Origin: Echria macrotheca
Taxonomy: Eukaryota > Ascomycota > Sordariomycetes > Sordariales > Schizotheciaceae
Assembly: GCA_030411725.1 (NCBI GenBank)
Contig: MU839858.1
Coordinates: 97,494 to 161,493 of the forward strand
DNA: 64,000 nt
Direction of reading: 5' to 3'
The notes below the pieces were generated by a model, which was not told the origin of the DNA, did not search any database, and was given only the letters and a program-made list of their open reading frames with translations. This document shows positions 44,909 to 56,312 of this stretch, one piece after another; positions within the stretch are counted from its first letter, which is position 1; each line of letters starts with the position of its first letter. The position numbers were made by a program, and so were the translations under genes.

Positions 44909-45069
44909 GAAAAAAAAAACCCGGGGCAGGCAAAAAAAAAACCCCCCGATTTTGATTTTGCCCGANNNNNNNNNNTTTCGGGGGGGGTTGCTCTTTTATC
45001 GCCCGGCCCGCCCCGCGCGCCCTCGTTCGGGGTGGGTGGCGCTCGCCTACCCAAACCTCCCCACACTCC

Positions 45070-45120
<51 letters not shown>
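44865..45120. other. assembly gap scar between poly-A tracts
   Basis: Forty-two A (44865-44906), short A/C/G homopolymers, ten Ns (44966-44975), a GC-rich stretch and fifty A (45071-45120). Coding frames here (Lys or Phe runs) are artefacts. True distance and orientation across the gap are unknown. Confidence 0.9.
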
Positions 45121-45121
<1 letters not shown>

Positions 45122-45305
45122 GTGCTCAAAATCCGCAGGGACAGGCAAACACAATGCCGCTCGATGTAGATGAGGCCCTTCGAGCCGCTTTCCTGTTCCT
45201 TGCAGTCGGGATGTCATCTAATAACTCGGTCGCAGGACCGCAACCCTCTCCCACTGTCGTCTATTCATTAAGCTATACCTCGCTCGAGGCAACATCCGGC
45301 TCAAG

Positions 45306-45437
45306 ATGGAAATGCAAGCTAAGATGCTTCTTCTCGTCGTCCTCGCATCGCTCGCCTTGGGGCACTTCGTCATGGAGGCGCCGCCCTCGATAGGCTATGA
45401 AGACATGAAGGAAAGCGTGGATACTATGACTTGTTGA
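45306..45437 (+). pseudogene. truncated second BIM1-like (X325) copy
   Basis: A 43-codon ORF: MEMQAKMLLLVVLASLALG (signal peptide) then HFVMEAPPSIGYEDMKESVD, matching the start of the neighbouring BIM1-like protein (HFVLNYPTSIGFDDEKMAEG) with the same mature N-terminal His. It ends at TGA 45435-45437 before the conserved Pro-Cys-Gly, and I find no continuation in the next 300 bases. It is divergent in orientation from the intact copy and on the other side of the assembly gap. Either a pseudogene fragment or a gene damaged by mis-assembly. Confidence 0.6.
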
Positions 45438-47894
45438 ACAGTGGTTAGTGAAGGCCGGGATTTTGTTGATCATGGGTTGTTAATGGTGGACGGCAATTGT
45501 CTTATTGATGTTTCCTTTCTCTGCTGGGTCACTGGGTGTTGGTCTCCTGTGACACCCGCCATGATTGCATCCGTCGATAAGGGTGCCAGGCCAGCGCTTG
45601 ATTGGCGACAAAACCTTCTCATGCAATATCGGGCGTCGGTGTGCTACGCTTGCCCTCAGTCTCTGCTCATGCATCCAGGCCCTCGTCCCGGGACGATAAG
45701 GAAGGTGGGACCCAAGCAATCGCATGGAGCCTGCCGTGGTAGATCAAAACTAGCTCAAATACCCTCACCCACGGGCAACCAAACACGCCGTCGCCTGATT
45801 GGGACGCTTTGGTGATGCACAAAATCAATATGCCATATTTTTTTTTTCAACTAGCCTCACCAGCACCAATCTGCCACGTGCGAACCGTCTTGAACCCTAT
45901 TTTCACCCACAATCCCACAGTACAAACGACAAGAAAGAAAACCTCGCACTGAGCATACTCGCGTCAATACGGTGGGAGAGTCGCACTTCCTCAGAGTGGG
46001 CCAGGGTAGGTATGAACGCCACAGCCCGCGTTCGCGCCCGTGTCATGCTGCGGCTCACTCGCCTTTCAACAAGTATTCCCCCCCCCCTACGCATGGCCCT
46101 TAATTTGCTCGTGGCCACTCCCATCGCAACCCAGCCGAGGACCGAGGGTTAGGCGCCCGGCTGGGCCAGCCCTGCCTATCTAGCTGGGGTTGCACAGCTC
46201 GAACGTTAGAGGCACCCCACCTCGCCCTGGCTCTAAAAGAAGAGCGTGCGCTCGATGGGCGTCGACCTTGTGAGTGGAGATTACGTTCGTTGTTTTGAAC
46301 TCTGTAGAGTAGACGCGTCCAGCATGGCCATGACCTTCTTCCAGTCCATCAGTACGCGGGCGTTTGCATTCTCATCGTCCTTCTGGGCATTCTGGCGTGC
46401 GTCCTGCTCCAGCTCAAGGCCGTTCTTCGGCGCACCGTTTGGACATGCCGCCTCTCGGGTCTTTCCAAATCCACACTGAAGCGGTGAAGTGCTTGGGAGC
46501 CTCGAGATCGCGGCCCCTCTTCTGCAAAGGGCGGGTATGGCTTCGTTCGAGATCTTGCTCGCCAGCTTGGCATTTATTCGGTGAGTATGAACTAGGGCTC
46601 CTGAAATAATAACTGCTGCTACTCTTTGCTAGTAGGATGATCGCTGTCATGACCATAAACATTGGCTATTTCTCTGTTATTGCCAACACTGCTGAGAGAG
46701 GACTCAGATGGTGGTGTGTTGGATCTGTAGAGCCACAAGTGGATACAGTAGCAGGGGAGTTGAAGCTTGATATTTTTCACCTTTTTATTTTATTTTTAGG
46801 GTTGTGAGTTTTCGAATGATGGGAAAAGACACCCTAGCGTGGCGTGGAGCCGAAAACCCCTTATCCCAAATACCTGCGCAAATTCACGCGCAAGTTTGGT
46901 GCATTGACCCAGGCGTAACAAAAAAGCTGCTCATTTCAAAGTCCAAAAAACTACTTGCTCACTCAGGTTTCCTAGTTGGGCTGAGTGGCATGCTCGGACT
47001 TTCCTTGGGGCTTGACATGATTGGTTGGGCGTCGGGCCGAGCTGGACCACTCGATACCTAAGTAGGTAGTTTCCTGTGCAGACCATTAGCACCATTAGCC
47101 CTGAAAGCGGAGTATCTGGACTACTTGTCTAGGGCAAAAACACTCTCTAACTCGACCCGATTAGTCTTTGTGAGGGTCATGTATATGGTCGAGAACCGGA
47201 GGCGGAGGAAGCTGGTGGCTTCCTGGGACGAGGCTAGGTTCCTGGAGGAGCGGTTCAGTACCTCTAACTACTCCCTTCCCCCCCACCCACAAACCCAGTT
47301 GCATCCACACACAACACACCGAAAGTTGAGTACGAATGCCACGTTTTGTTCAGCAAGTAATGAGTGGAAGGACAAGGGGGAGAGGGGGACTGAACACGAA
47401 CGGAAATTGCGGGGAGGAACGGAAGCGCAGGTGCCTGCTCCCCCCTGTTCTCCCCGAACTTCAGCACGCTAGTCGATGAGCTGGAACTGCTACAATGCGC
47501 GCGATAGCCTCCCAGGGTCGAATACCCATTGCTGGGCTGAGGTGCTGTTAGCGCAGGGGCTTTGGCTCAGCTGTAAGGTCAGACGGGTAGGGGGCGTCCG
47601 GACATCAACAGCAATTTCCCAGCCAGAGCCAGATACCATCAAGGCAGACGCCACAGGAGGTAAGGGGGATGGCCGACATATGTCATGGAACTACCTATGC
47701 AAGGCAAAGTCCCTACTTACTTACGTTGTTTTGCTTTCTTCGTCGCCCTCGTCTCACCGACCAGACACTCGTTTGTACAGTCACTGTCGGCATCGTTTTG
47801 AGTGTTGTTTTTGTTCATCTCTCCTTAATTTGTTCCTTCAGTCACTCGCTAGCTACCTCTGCTTACCGTCGGCCCGGAACATATCGGTCACACA
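45438..47894. other. intergenic, nothing recognised
   Basis: About 2.4 kb without a supported gene. Frames are short and overlap. The last 200 bp, pyrimidine-rich with TTTTGTTCATCTCTCC, are the leader of the peroxidase gene. Confidence 0.5.
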
Positions 47895-49319
47895 ATGAAG
47901 GTTTGGGTTCTGGTTGCCTCGCTTGCCGGCTCGGCTGTAGCGTTCCCGTCCCTGAAGGACCTCCAAGCTGCTGTGTCGCGGCGCCAGTTTTCCGGGTCCA
48001 CGGAGCTCCTTGGCGACTTGGCAACGCTGCCTCCAGGTGAACTCTCGGATGTAGGCAAGGAGATCAAGGCCATTCTGCTGGGACACACCGAAGGCCGCAG
48101 CAGCGAAGGGTACCGCGCGCCGGCGTTTGACTCGCCGCAGTGCCGAAAGGACGAGTGCTGCGTGTGGAAGTACATCGCCGACGAGCTGTACAGCCTGATG
48201 CACGACGATGCTACCGACACTTGCAACGACTTTGCACGCGGTGCCATCCGCATGGGCTTCCACGACGCCGCCGCATGGGACAAGACGTCGCCGTGGGGCG
48301 GCGCCGACGGCAGCCTGCTGCTTTCGAACGAGCTCACGCGCCAGGAGAACATCGCCATGACGGGTGTCGGCGCCCGTATGAAGGCCATTTACGACAAGTA
48401 CACCTCGTACGGCATTAGCATGGCTGACCTGCTCCAGGCCGGCGCCAAAGTGGGCGTGCTCGCCTGTCCAGGCGGCCCGCGCATCCGCATGTTTGTCGGT
48501 CGGCCCGAGGATAAGACGCCCGCGCCCGTTGGGCTGCTGCCCCCCGTCTTCTTCACGGCGGACCAACTCATTGATCTTTTCGCCAACAAGACGGTCAGCC
48601 CTGGCGGCCTTGTCGCCCTCATCGGCGCCCACACCGCGTCCCGCAACCACTCCGCTGCTAGTACCGTGGCCCCGCCCCAGGACCGCACCCCCGGCAAGTG
48701 GGATACGGAATACTTCAGCGAGCAACTCCGACCCAACGCCTCGGCTGGCGTCTTCCGCTTCCCTAGCGATGTTTCACTTGCCCAGTCGCCCCGCACCGGC
48801 CCTGTTTTCCACCAGTTCTCTGCGGCCAAAGGCGCGTGGGACGAGGCCTACGCCAAGGAGTACATCCGCATGAGTTTGATGGGTGTCAAGAAGATCAACA
48901 CGCTGCGGGAGTGCTCCAAGGTCCTGCCCAAGGCGGCGAACAAGCTCGAGCCCGACGAGCCGGAGCCGTCGTCGACGCCATCGTACAGCACTTCGGTTCT
49001 TTACCAGACCCAGACCTACACCGTTACCTCGTGTCCCCCCGACAAGAAGAACTGCCCTTACGGCTCGCACGCCACTTCCCTGATCCTGGTCAGCACCACT
49101 ACCTACGAGGTTCCACTGGCGACAACGACTACCGCCGAGACCGACCACCACGACAACGTCAACACCCATGGTCACACCAACATGACAAGCCCAGTTCAGG
49201 CGGCGCCTACCACTAAGGCGCCGGTTCCCGTCACAGCCGCAGCTGGCTGCCTCTCGGCTAGCCTATACGCGACAGCCGCCATGGTTGGCTTCCTCCATGT
49301 CTTCACGAGTTTGATGTAG
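47895..49319 (+). CDS. class II heme peroxidase, GPI-type
   Basis: A single exon of 474 aa. A signal peptide (MKVWVLVASLAGSAVA) is followed by a pro-like segment with Arg-Arg at 29-30. The peroxidase core has distal Arg119 and His123 in IRMGFHDAAAWD, the Ca/structural motif GGADGSLLLSNE (135-146) and the proximal heme-ligand His246 in LIGAHTASRN. Then come Cys-paired structural elements and GPVFHQFSAAKGAWDEAYAKEY. A tail of about 100 residues carries TVTSCPPDKKNCP-type Cys repeats, Thr-rich stretches and a hydrophobic end (AAMVGFLHVFTSLM), predicting GPI anchoring. It resembles ascomycete 'ligninase-like' class II peroxidases (catalase-peroxidase superfamily) that oxidise phenolics with H2O2 at the cell surface. 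No obvious Mn-binding triad or exposed catalytic Trp could be confirmed by eye, so substrate range is open. Confidence 0.93.
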   Translation: MKVWVLVASLAGSAVAFPSLKDLQAAVSRRQFSGSTELLGDLATLPPGELSDVGKEIKAILLGHTEGRSSEGYRAPAFDSPQCRKDECCVWKYIADELYSLMHDDATDTCNDFARGAIRMGFHDAAAWDKTSPWGGADGSLLLSNELTRQENIAMTGVGARMKAIYDKYTSYGISMADLLQAGAKVGVLACPGGPRIRMFVGRPEDKTPAPVGLLPPVFFTADQLIDLFANKTVSPGGLVALIGAHTASRNHSAASTVAPPQDRTPGKWDTEYFSEQLRPNASAGVFRFPSDVSLAQSPRTGPVFHQFSAAKGAWDEAYAKEYIRMSLMGVKKINTLRECSKVLPKAANKLEPDEPEPSSTPSYSTSVLYQTQTYTVTSCPPDKKNCPYGSHATSLILVSTTTYEVPLATTTTAETDHHDNVNTHGHTNMTSPVQAAPTTKAPVPVTAAAGCLSASLYATAAMVGFLHVFTSLM

Positions 49320-49679
49320 GATATGTGGTGCTGGATCCGGCTAAGCCACGGACAATAAGATACCACGCCGTAATCGACGTCAGGAATCCGAGCGCGCGTT
49401 GATGCCGACGACGATGAGGGAGTTCATTGACTTCGAGCTTGGTGAGATTGGGGTACTTTGCTGGGGAGAAAGTGCTCTTTGGTTTGGTGTCATAGTAATA
49501 ATAGTAGTGGTAATAGTAGTAGTAGAGCTGGTAGTGGTATCAGTAGGAGCAAGAAACATGATCAATTCGGAGCATAGTGTCAATGTTGCCATTCGGGAGC
49601 TTGTTGCTTACCGAGCCAGACGGCTTCTGGTCGACCCATACTATTTACGAATGTCGCCCAAACAGGTTCACTGACTCCC
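49320..49679. other. 3' flank with microsatellite
   Basis: Downstream of the peroxidase gene. Frames here (for example 49399-49674) exist only because of the triplet-like repeat. No gene. Confidence 0.6.
49493..49550. repeat. imperfect (TAG/TAA)n microsatellite
   Basis: A run such as TAATAATAGTAGTGGTAATA then GTAGTAGTAGAGCTGGTAGT: an impure trinucleotide repeat, likely length-variable between strains. Confidence 0.8.
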
Positions 49680-51163
49680 GCGGGTCGGATGATTAGTGTT
49701 TCCGCATACATCTTGAACAATTGCGAACACTAATCTTCTGCAGAGGTAGTCAAGGTATGGTCCTTCTGTGTCTAAGCGCCGTTTCAACTCCGTTGGGTCT
49801 GCGACCCAGGCCGCCTTGGTTTTCTGTAGTTCGCGGCTTCTCAGTGTGTTAGTGTTTTGGCTCTGATTGATGATTGCAGCTTTTACCCTTGAAAGGAGAT
49901 CTCGCAGTTTGCTAATAGGTATCACGAGTGCTCCTCCTGTCCCGTATGGCAGTATTCCGATAGTGTGGTAAGTTGTCTCGTGAGGGTGTCAAGGAGTCGT
50001 CGGGAAAGGATTCGAAAGTCATTTTCCGTTCCCTTTTCCAAGCCTGGATAGTAGTTGAAAGGTGTTAGATCTTACTTTTCGAGCTGCCGGATAGCATTGC
50101 GGTATTTGTCCGCAGTTTCGAAGATTTGACGAGAGAATTGCCCCGGCTCGCGATTTAGTCTGGTGTATCCTCGTTAGGAAAGGTTGTTGGAAATATTTGT
50201 GTCTACAGAAGCTTCTTGGCTTAGGTTTTAGACGCGTTCTGTTAAAGTTTTAATCGATCCTGCTCTTCTAAACTGGGGTTTCCCTTCGTCGAATACCCAG
50301 GCCCGGGGGCAATGACAGTTTCGACCGTGTTGGTATGAGTTTCAACTTGTTCCGAGTTTGTTTTGAATTCTCTGGAAATCGTTCAGTTAGTTGTTGAGAA
50401 TCTGGACTTTCTCGTTTTTTCTCCTTGAGGTTTTTCTCGGGCTTCGTCGCACCCTTGGTGTTCCTTTCGGAGTGTTTCTAACTCGTTTCGCAATACCGTG
50501 GTCCCTTCTGATACTCGCTTAGCTTCTGTGAGGAGGGTGGAGCTTCGGAGGTTAATGGAGGAAAGTGTTTTATTTTCTTCCTCTGTCTGGGCAAGTCGCT
50601 TCCTCAGATCCTCGTTTTCCTTTAAGATTTCCTTTCTCAGAGGTTCGGTGGGATCTCTAATGGCATCCGTCTCTTTGGAGGCCCTACTTCGAGATTTGCG
50701 TCTTGAAGTAGTTCATAAAGGCTCTGGAACTTGTTTTGGGCCTGGACTACCTCTAAGTGTTTTCCCTTCCCCTTCTGGGCTGCGAGGTCGAGATTCTCCC
50801 TGAGAAATTGTGATCGTCAACAGTTTTGTTGTACTCGTCGGCGACTTTATCGTGCTCCTGGTGCCACTCGAGAAGTTCCACGTCAAGCGTCTTGTTTTGC
50901 TTTTGCAGATCCCGCCGTTGTGCCGATGAATCTCCAATGAGGCGAACGTGCTCCGCAGTACGATTATGGCAGTCAAGATCGCCCTTTTCGAGGTCGGCCT
51001 TCTGCTGCAGGAGGGTCTCGGGATCTCTTAGGAAGTTATCAAGCGTAGAGTCCCTTCGTGGACCGCCGAACGAAGCGAAATACTGGATATCCGGTCCCCT
51101 TCCATTGTGTAAGGACTGAAGTTGAGCAACAGTACGAATAGGGGCCTCCCGGCGATCGGCCAT
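49680..51163 (-). mobile_element. gag-like coiled-coil remnant (retroelement-type)
   Basis: On the minus strand from ATG 51163: MADRREAPIRTVAQLQSLHN, then IQYFASFGG, then a heptad-rich coiled coil (ETLLQQKADLEKGDLDCHNR, DLQKQNKTLDVELLEWHQEH). After a frame break it continues LRENLDLAAQKGKGKHLEVV, then KEILKENEDLRKRLAQTEEE and NELETLRKEHQGCDEARE, then GQFSRQIFETADKYRNAIRQLEK and a tail with many stops to 49680. N-terminal coiled-coil proteins of this kind are typical gag products of fungal Gypsy elements, but no CCHC knuckle is seen. Several frameshifts and stops: a dead copy. Relation to the pol fragment at 36-37 kb is unproven. Confidence 0.55.
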
Positions 51164-51599
51164 TGCCGCCCGATTTCCTGCCTTCTCCCATCGCTCGTTT
51201 TTCTCAACGCCGCCGCCCCCGGTTGAGAAGACAAGTCCAACGCCGCCGTGCCCAAGGTGAGGTGGTGTTTATCCCGTCGCCAGCCTTCTTTTGAACCATT
51301 TTCTTCACTAATATAACTAACCGCCGGGTTCCCACAGCAAACCACCCGCCGTCCACCGTATGCTCGATACCGAAATCCCGCGCTGTACGCGTGCGGCCAA
51401 CCAACGACACAATACTAATGCTTTGCACAATCATTTACACGACCCGAACGTATTATACAGGGCGCTTCTCTCGCAGGGACGACTAGAACAGAGAGACCTT
51501 GGGCACGAATGCGATCGGAGCGGGGGCATACAAAGCAAGACTCAAGGTCTGGCACATCCCACGGCAGTAAACCGTATGCCGAGGTTAACAACGGGCTGA

Positions 51600-52070
51600 T
51601 AGAATCTGCAAAAATGCCACAATGTCCTAAGCTACCTCAGGATTCTCTTCATGTACCCACTTGGGCGCTCCGTTAATCTCATCCATCGCGTGGAAATAAC
51701 GTACAGGGTCGTTCAGTTGGGAGTTGCCATCGAACTTCCAAATAGTCTGCCAGTAAAAGATTCCCGGTTATGCTGGGCAAGCCCTGCCACTACCAGTTTC
51801 TCAGATACTCTTGCCTGGTATCTCCTGAACCCCTGAACCACGAGTCGGTAAAGTGCATATCGAAGAGTGCGGGCACCACACGCTTGGGTTCATCTGCGAG
51901 CAGTGGAAGAAGCGGCCCATCGAAATTGGAGTAAACGACCCCATCCTGGCCTTCGACGGTGTGGACACACAAGATCTCGAATCGAGTGACACTCTCGAAC
52001 CCAGGTCTTGTCGGTGTGTGATACCCATTCCGGATTGCCGATGACATTTGTAGGTTGTTGATCGGCCATA
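51600..52070 (-). pseudogene. remnant of an unknown soluble protein
   Basis: Protein-like minus-strand segments: MSSAIRNGYHTPTRPGFESV, FEILCVHTVEGQDGVVYSNF, DGPLLPLLADEPKRVVPALF, DMHFTDSWFRGSGDTRQEYL (52047-51790). After stop and frame changes they continue as TIWKFDGNSQLNDPVRYFHA and MDEINGAPKWVHEENPEVA near 51720-51640. Composition and residue order look like a real decayed enzyme gene, but I do not recognise the family. Confidence 0.4.
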
Positions 52071-53160
52071 TACTAGCCGCGGTCGCTTCGTTCGGCGAGT
52101 CAGCGCGACCCTACACGAACATTCGAGCAAAACAAAGCCCAATGTACATTTATGGTACCAGTTACGGACAAGACTTACCCTCCGTCTCACGAAGAGGGAA
52201 GAGATGGTCGACTTGAGACCGCTCAACATAGGTCACTTCTATCTTGACCGGACGGCATCGGTAACAGCCTGCAACTACTAACTGATCGAAGCTAATATCA
52301 CGACGCCGAATCTTGCGTAAGGAAAGTCCAAGTTGAGACAAGAACTCACCGTGTTCAGCATGGCTTACATTTGTCAGTATTTCATGTCGGAATAAGTCAG
52401 TTAAGGCAGACTCAGGAAAGCATATTGCTAGTAAACGGCATCAGCGACGCGGAACCCTAACCTTTTCCTCTGGATACATGTGCTCCTATCAGATAATCGA
52501 AAACAACACTGGAGTTATGAAGAGTTGCAGTTCATTCATTTTACTTGGGGCTGCCGACAGCTGTCGCAACACTACTTAGGCCGCTATTGTCGTGCCGCCG
52601 GAGCGTACAGAATATATTCGGGATTCTTACCTTCGAGCCTCTTTTCTCTTTCTTTCTCGCTGAGGTGGTAGTAATGGCGTGGGAAGAAAAACCGTCTTGG
52701 TGTGTTCGGCAGCCGCTACTGGCGAGTTGGAGCCCGCCAACAAACTGCCGAAGACGGAAGCCAAACGCCGACTCCATTTTCCGAGGTCACAACGGTCTGG
52801 GAAGGGACTGTCTATAATCAGAGAAGCATTTGCAGCTTGTCGTTCACATCCTGTTCCCTTACCGCTCCTCGTTTTCCAAACCCCGTTACTGCTCCGCCAT
52901 AAGGATCCTAACGGTGCTACTTATCGAAAGCCTGACCGCGCAAACGGGACCAGCACGTCGACGTGAATACCGCTCAAGAAGTGGACTCTCTACAGGGCTG
53001 GTGCGAGAGGGTCCGCAACTACAATATGAGTTGGCTGTGTTGGGCGTGGATGCGCATTTACCTGCGAATATCCCAGAGTCTTGTTAACCGTACGAGGTAG
53101 CGGCATGCTTGTGGGTGCCTATATGCGCAAAGGTAGTGCGCCTCAAGCTAATACAGGAGA
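52071..53160. other. intergenic, nothing recognised
   Basis: No motif-bearing ORF; frames at 52480-53087 overlap in all three plus frames. No repeat beyond a (CTTT)-like patch near 52640. Confidence 0.4.
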
Positions 53161-53345
53161 TGGCAGCCCAAACCGAAACCGCGAGCGAAACTGAACTGAA
53201 ACCGCACCTACATCTAGTCGGTCCCCGAATCAAGACTAGGTCTGCACTTGGAGTCGGTCCCGGATCCGAGAGTGGTCTGGACTTGGGTCTGGGAGCGAGC
53301 TCGGGATTGGGATTAAGTAGGGCTCGGGTCCGGGTACTTGTCGGT
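53160..53345. repeat. second degenerate hexamer-like minisatellite
   Basis: Loose repetition of GAAACCG/GAACTG in the left part, then TCGGTCCCGGATCC and GGTCTGGACTTGGGTCTGGG in the right part, echoing the array at 22985-23330. The frame through it (LGLGASSGLGLSRARVRV) is low complexity. Confidence 0.4.
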
Positions 53346-55820
53346 CTTGCTAGCCAAGCTCAGGGTTTACGAGTGCCGTACCGGTGCCGCTTCGTCGTAG
53401 CCCAATCTATTTATAAGCTATTCTTTGGTCTCGCTAGTGGCAATCTCTCCTTGGATCGGGGACATATGCCTGAACTGCGTGTTTACTTTACACGTGGTGG
53501 CAACGTCCAGGGTGGGACGAACTCTAAACCTCCGCCCATAGGGAGGGCACCAACGCAGATTCGGTTTGCCCTCACGCCCTTCGACCGTGACAAGGAAAGG
53601 TTTGGGAGGGAAATGGACGCATCTTCATGGATGACCTCGCCTTAGCACGTCCTGAAGGCTCGGTATCATTCTCATTTCTCAATCTATTGTCCCCCCAGGT
53701 CGCCGGAAGAAATTCCTTGTGAAGATGCGCCTTTTCCGTGCGATTTTGCTCACACTCAAGTATGTCGCTGAAACCCTCGCTTTCGGGTATGCCGTCCGCT
53801 CTCCCTGCTGGAAGGGCGAGGAGGTTGCTTTCGAGAACATGCATCATGGCGAAACCGGACAGGTGGAAGTTATGCGGGGCGACGCCAAAGTCAAGAGGAG
53901 CTGCCCCCCTGGCCAGGCGCGAAGGATACGACTACATCTGGACTACATCTAGATTGGTGCCTGTTATATCCATAAATCAGTGGTGCCAGACTCTCTGAGA
54001 CCATTAACTCGATGTTGAATTGGTATTTCCGAGCGAGAGGCTGTGGTAATGGCAGAGGTTATGCGCGACTTACCACCTTCCCCGGACAGCCAAGGTAGGT
54101 ACCTAGTACTGTCATAGATATACCCAATCGGGGAATGTCCAGCACCTCAATACCCAAGTATATATATCTAAACCATTCCCCCATTTACCATCGGCCCAAA
54201 CACCTGAACCACTGGCTTGCTAGTGGCGCAGGTGGATGGGTGTTGCTCTCCGCCACCGGGGGGCAACAGCTCGCTCTTCAGAGGAACTGCTGTGGGATCT
54301 CTGCCCCCGGCGAGGTCCTCTGATCGAGTCCGGTCGGTGGCAACTTATTTTTTAGTTTTTTTTATCTTTTCGGCCCAGACTTTCTCCGCCCGTTTTGAAT
54401 CCATTTATCCACGCCAACTATCTTAGCGACGCTGACGCATGCCTTCCATCAACATTCTCCAAAGCCGATTGTTCACGTGTGGGGACCCTACAGGAGCTCA
54501 TCGCGCGGTCATTTGTTGTTTTTTTCGGTTGCGAGGGGGAGCCCATTGGCGTCGGGCCTGACTTGTATGGCAACATCGAGACCACTACTAGAATTTTCTC
54601 GGCCATCCTCTCGCATAGGGATTTCTGGGCGATCGAATGCCGGTTTTGCTGTCCCGGGACTTTGGGCTTCGTCTATGTCAGCGGCGCTCAGATCTCTGCT
54701 CATCATAAGACAAGGAGAGCCTGATCATGATTCTCGGCACGTGCAGTCTGACCCAGAGGTTATCATGGGCTTCGCGGCGACAGACAACACGGGTCAAAGA
54801 TCCGGTAAACTATCTGATGGGTATTTTTGGCTGCTAAAAAACTGACTTACAGGTTGTAGCGGCACTCCAGAGAGTATCAGGAGAGTTGGCATGCTTAGTG
54901 AGTGAGGCGACGGGAGTGTTGCCATTGCCCCCTCCGCCCCCCCAATTTGCTGTTAGGGTGGGAGTGCAGCCTGTGACGATATACGGGAGCCAGGGGCCCC
55001 AGGGGCCAATGTTTAGGTAGCCAGATCGGACGCTCGTGCTCTCTTGCACCAAACAAGCATCCCTATCACCAGTTCTTCACGCACTTTCCGAGCTAGCGGA
55101 GTTCCGCCATGGTAGCTAAAATTAGTCCTTTATCACAGCTAAAAGATTGGCGGCTGCTTCTGCCCTTATGATTCAATTAAGACCGCTCTAGATTAGGTAC
55201 TATAGTTGTGAAGCTATCTAATCTTGATGGGGCGATACATGCAACCCCCAACCACAAATGCGCCTTGGGGCTCCTTAAGGCGTAACGCAAAGGTAAGGGT
55301 CAGAACTGCCGCTATCACCACCCGTATCGAGGCCCGCCAAGAAACGACACGCCGGCTGATGTTCCTGAATCCGTCTGCGTTGCGGAGCCAGACTGTTTCG
55401 TAGCGCTAGAACCGACTTTAGTAGGCACGGTTAACTTTATCGCCACGACAGTCACGCCCGTCACGGCCGATGTGGCAGCGGGAACGTATGTTATTTTGAT
55501 GTGGAACTGCACTGCGATATTACTTTGCTCATGTCTTGCCAACCAGGCGCTCATCGCTAGCTGGATCGTAATGGGATAAAAAGAAGACCTTGCGGCGGGC
55601 TCCGCTAGGCTAAAACACAGAGTTACGCGCCTCGTTGGCACGTTTTTTTAGATTCAAGGACATTGAACAACCCAATAAGATTAGCCGACTCAAAGGACGC
55701 ATTACAGTTTCGTTCCGTGTCACAGTGAATTGATTACTTCCTGCCGGTCAGTGGCGGGCAGTGGCGGGCAGTGGCGGCAGCGGCGGCTATGTCTACCGCG
55801 CTACACTTCTCTAGTTCATG
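53346..55820. other. gene-poor region
   Basis: About 2.5 kb with no convincing gene. A 75-codon frame from ATG 53725 (MRLFRAILLTLKYVAETLAF, then KGEEVAFENMHHGETGQ) is the most protein-like item but has no family or clear signal peptide. A minus frame at 55315-55551 is Ser/Thr-rich without motif. Near 55751-55779 the unit GTGGCGGGCA is repeated about three times. Confidence 0.4.
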
Positions 55821-55821
55821 A

Positions 55822-56140
55822 TTAACTACACGAGCGCAAAGACTAGGGACTTGGCATAAGACGGGAGTTTTTGTCAAATTAGAACCAATCTAGCTTTGCC
55901 TAGGCTTAGTGTGATATTTGCTGGACAGCCAACCACCTTGGATGAGAGATCAGATCAACGCCCCAAGGCAGATTGATCATACTTCCGGATTAATTACACG
56001 AGCATAAAGGCTAGGGACTTACCAGAAGGCGGATATTGTTGTCATATAGAACCAATCCAGCCTTGCCTGGGGTTGGCGTGATATTGCTGTACAAGCGATC
56101 ACTTCGGATCCGAGGTCAGATCAATGCCCCGAGGCAGATT
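55822..56140. repeat. diverged tandem duplication upstream of a secreted-peptide gene
   Basis: Two copies offset by 168 bp: copy 1 starts TTAACTACACGAGCGCAAAG (55822), copy 2 TTAATTACACGAGCATAAAG (55990). They share CTAGGGACTT, AGAACCAATC, GTGATAT and AGATCAA(T/C)GCCCC(A/G)AGGCAGATT. Copies differ mostly by C/T and G/A transitions, with copy 1 often carrying the T/A form (for example CTTTGCCTAGGCTTAG versus CCTTGCCTGGGGTTGG). Confidence 0.75.
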
Positions 56141-56198
56141 CGAGGCCATAAGACATCTTCACAGTTTTACGATGTCCCAGGAGGACTGGAGAAAGCTC

Positions 56199-56206
56199 TA
56201 TAAAAG
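56199..56206 (+). promoter_or_regulatory. TATA box of the small secreted-protein gene
   Basis: TATAAAAG about 110 bp before the ATG at 56313, followed by a CA-rich leader (AAACAACATTCACATAAGC). A consensus box at a normal fungal distance. Confidence 0.6.
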
Positions 56207-56312
56207 GGGGTGATTGTCCTGCTGGAACTGAACTTGAAATCACCACGAGAAACAACATTCACATAAGCAAACGCAGCCTTTACTCTATACTTTACAGTCT
56301 ACAACATTCAAG

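Noticed and set aside
44748..45173. Lys-rich/Phe-rich frames
   Set aside because: They are translations of poly-A tracts around the assembly gap.
47853..48725. 290-codon minus frame
   Set aside because: Antisense shadow of the peroxidase gene, whose catalytic motifs are all on the plus strand.
53109..53645. 178-codon Gly/Leu/Ser-rich frame
   Set aside because: It coincides with a degenerate minisatellite and has no protein-like structure.
55315..55641. 108-codon Ser/Thr-rich minus frame
   Set aside because: It opens on GTG, not ATG; no signal peptide or family recognised.
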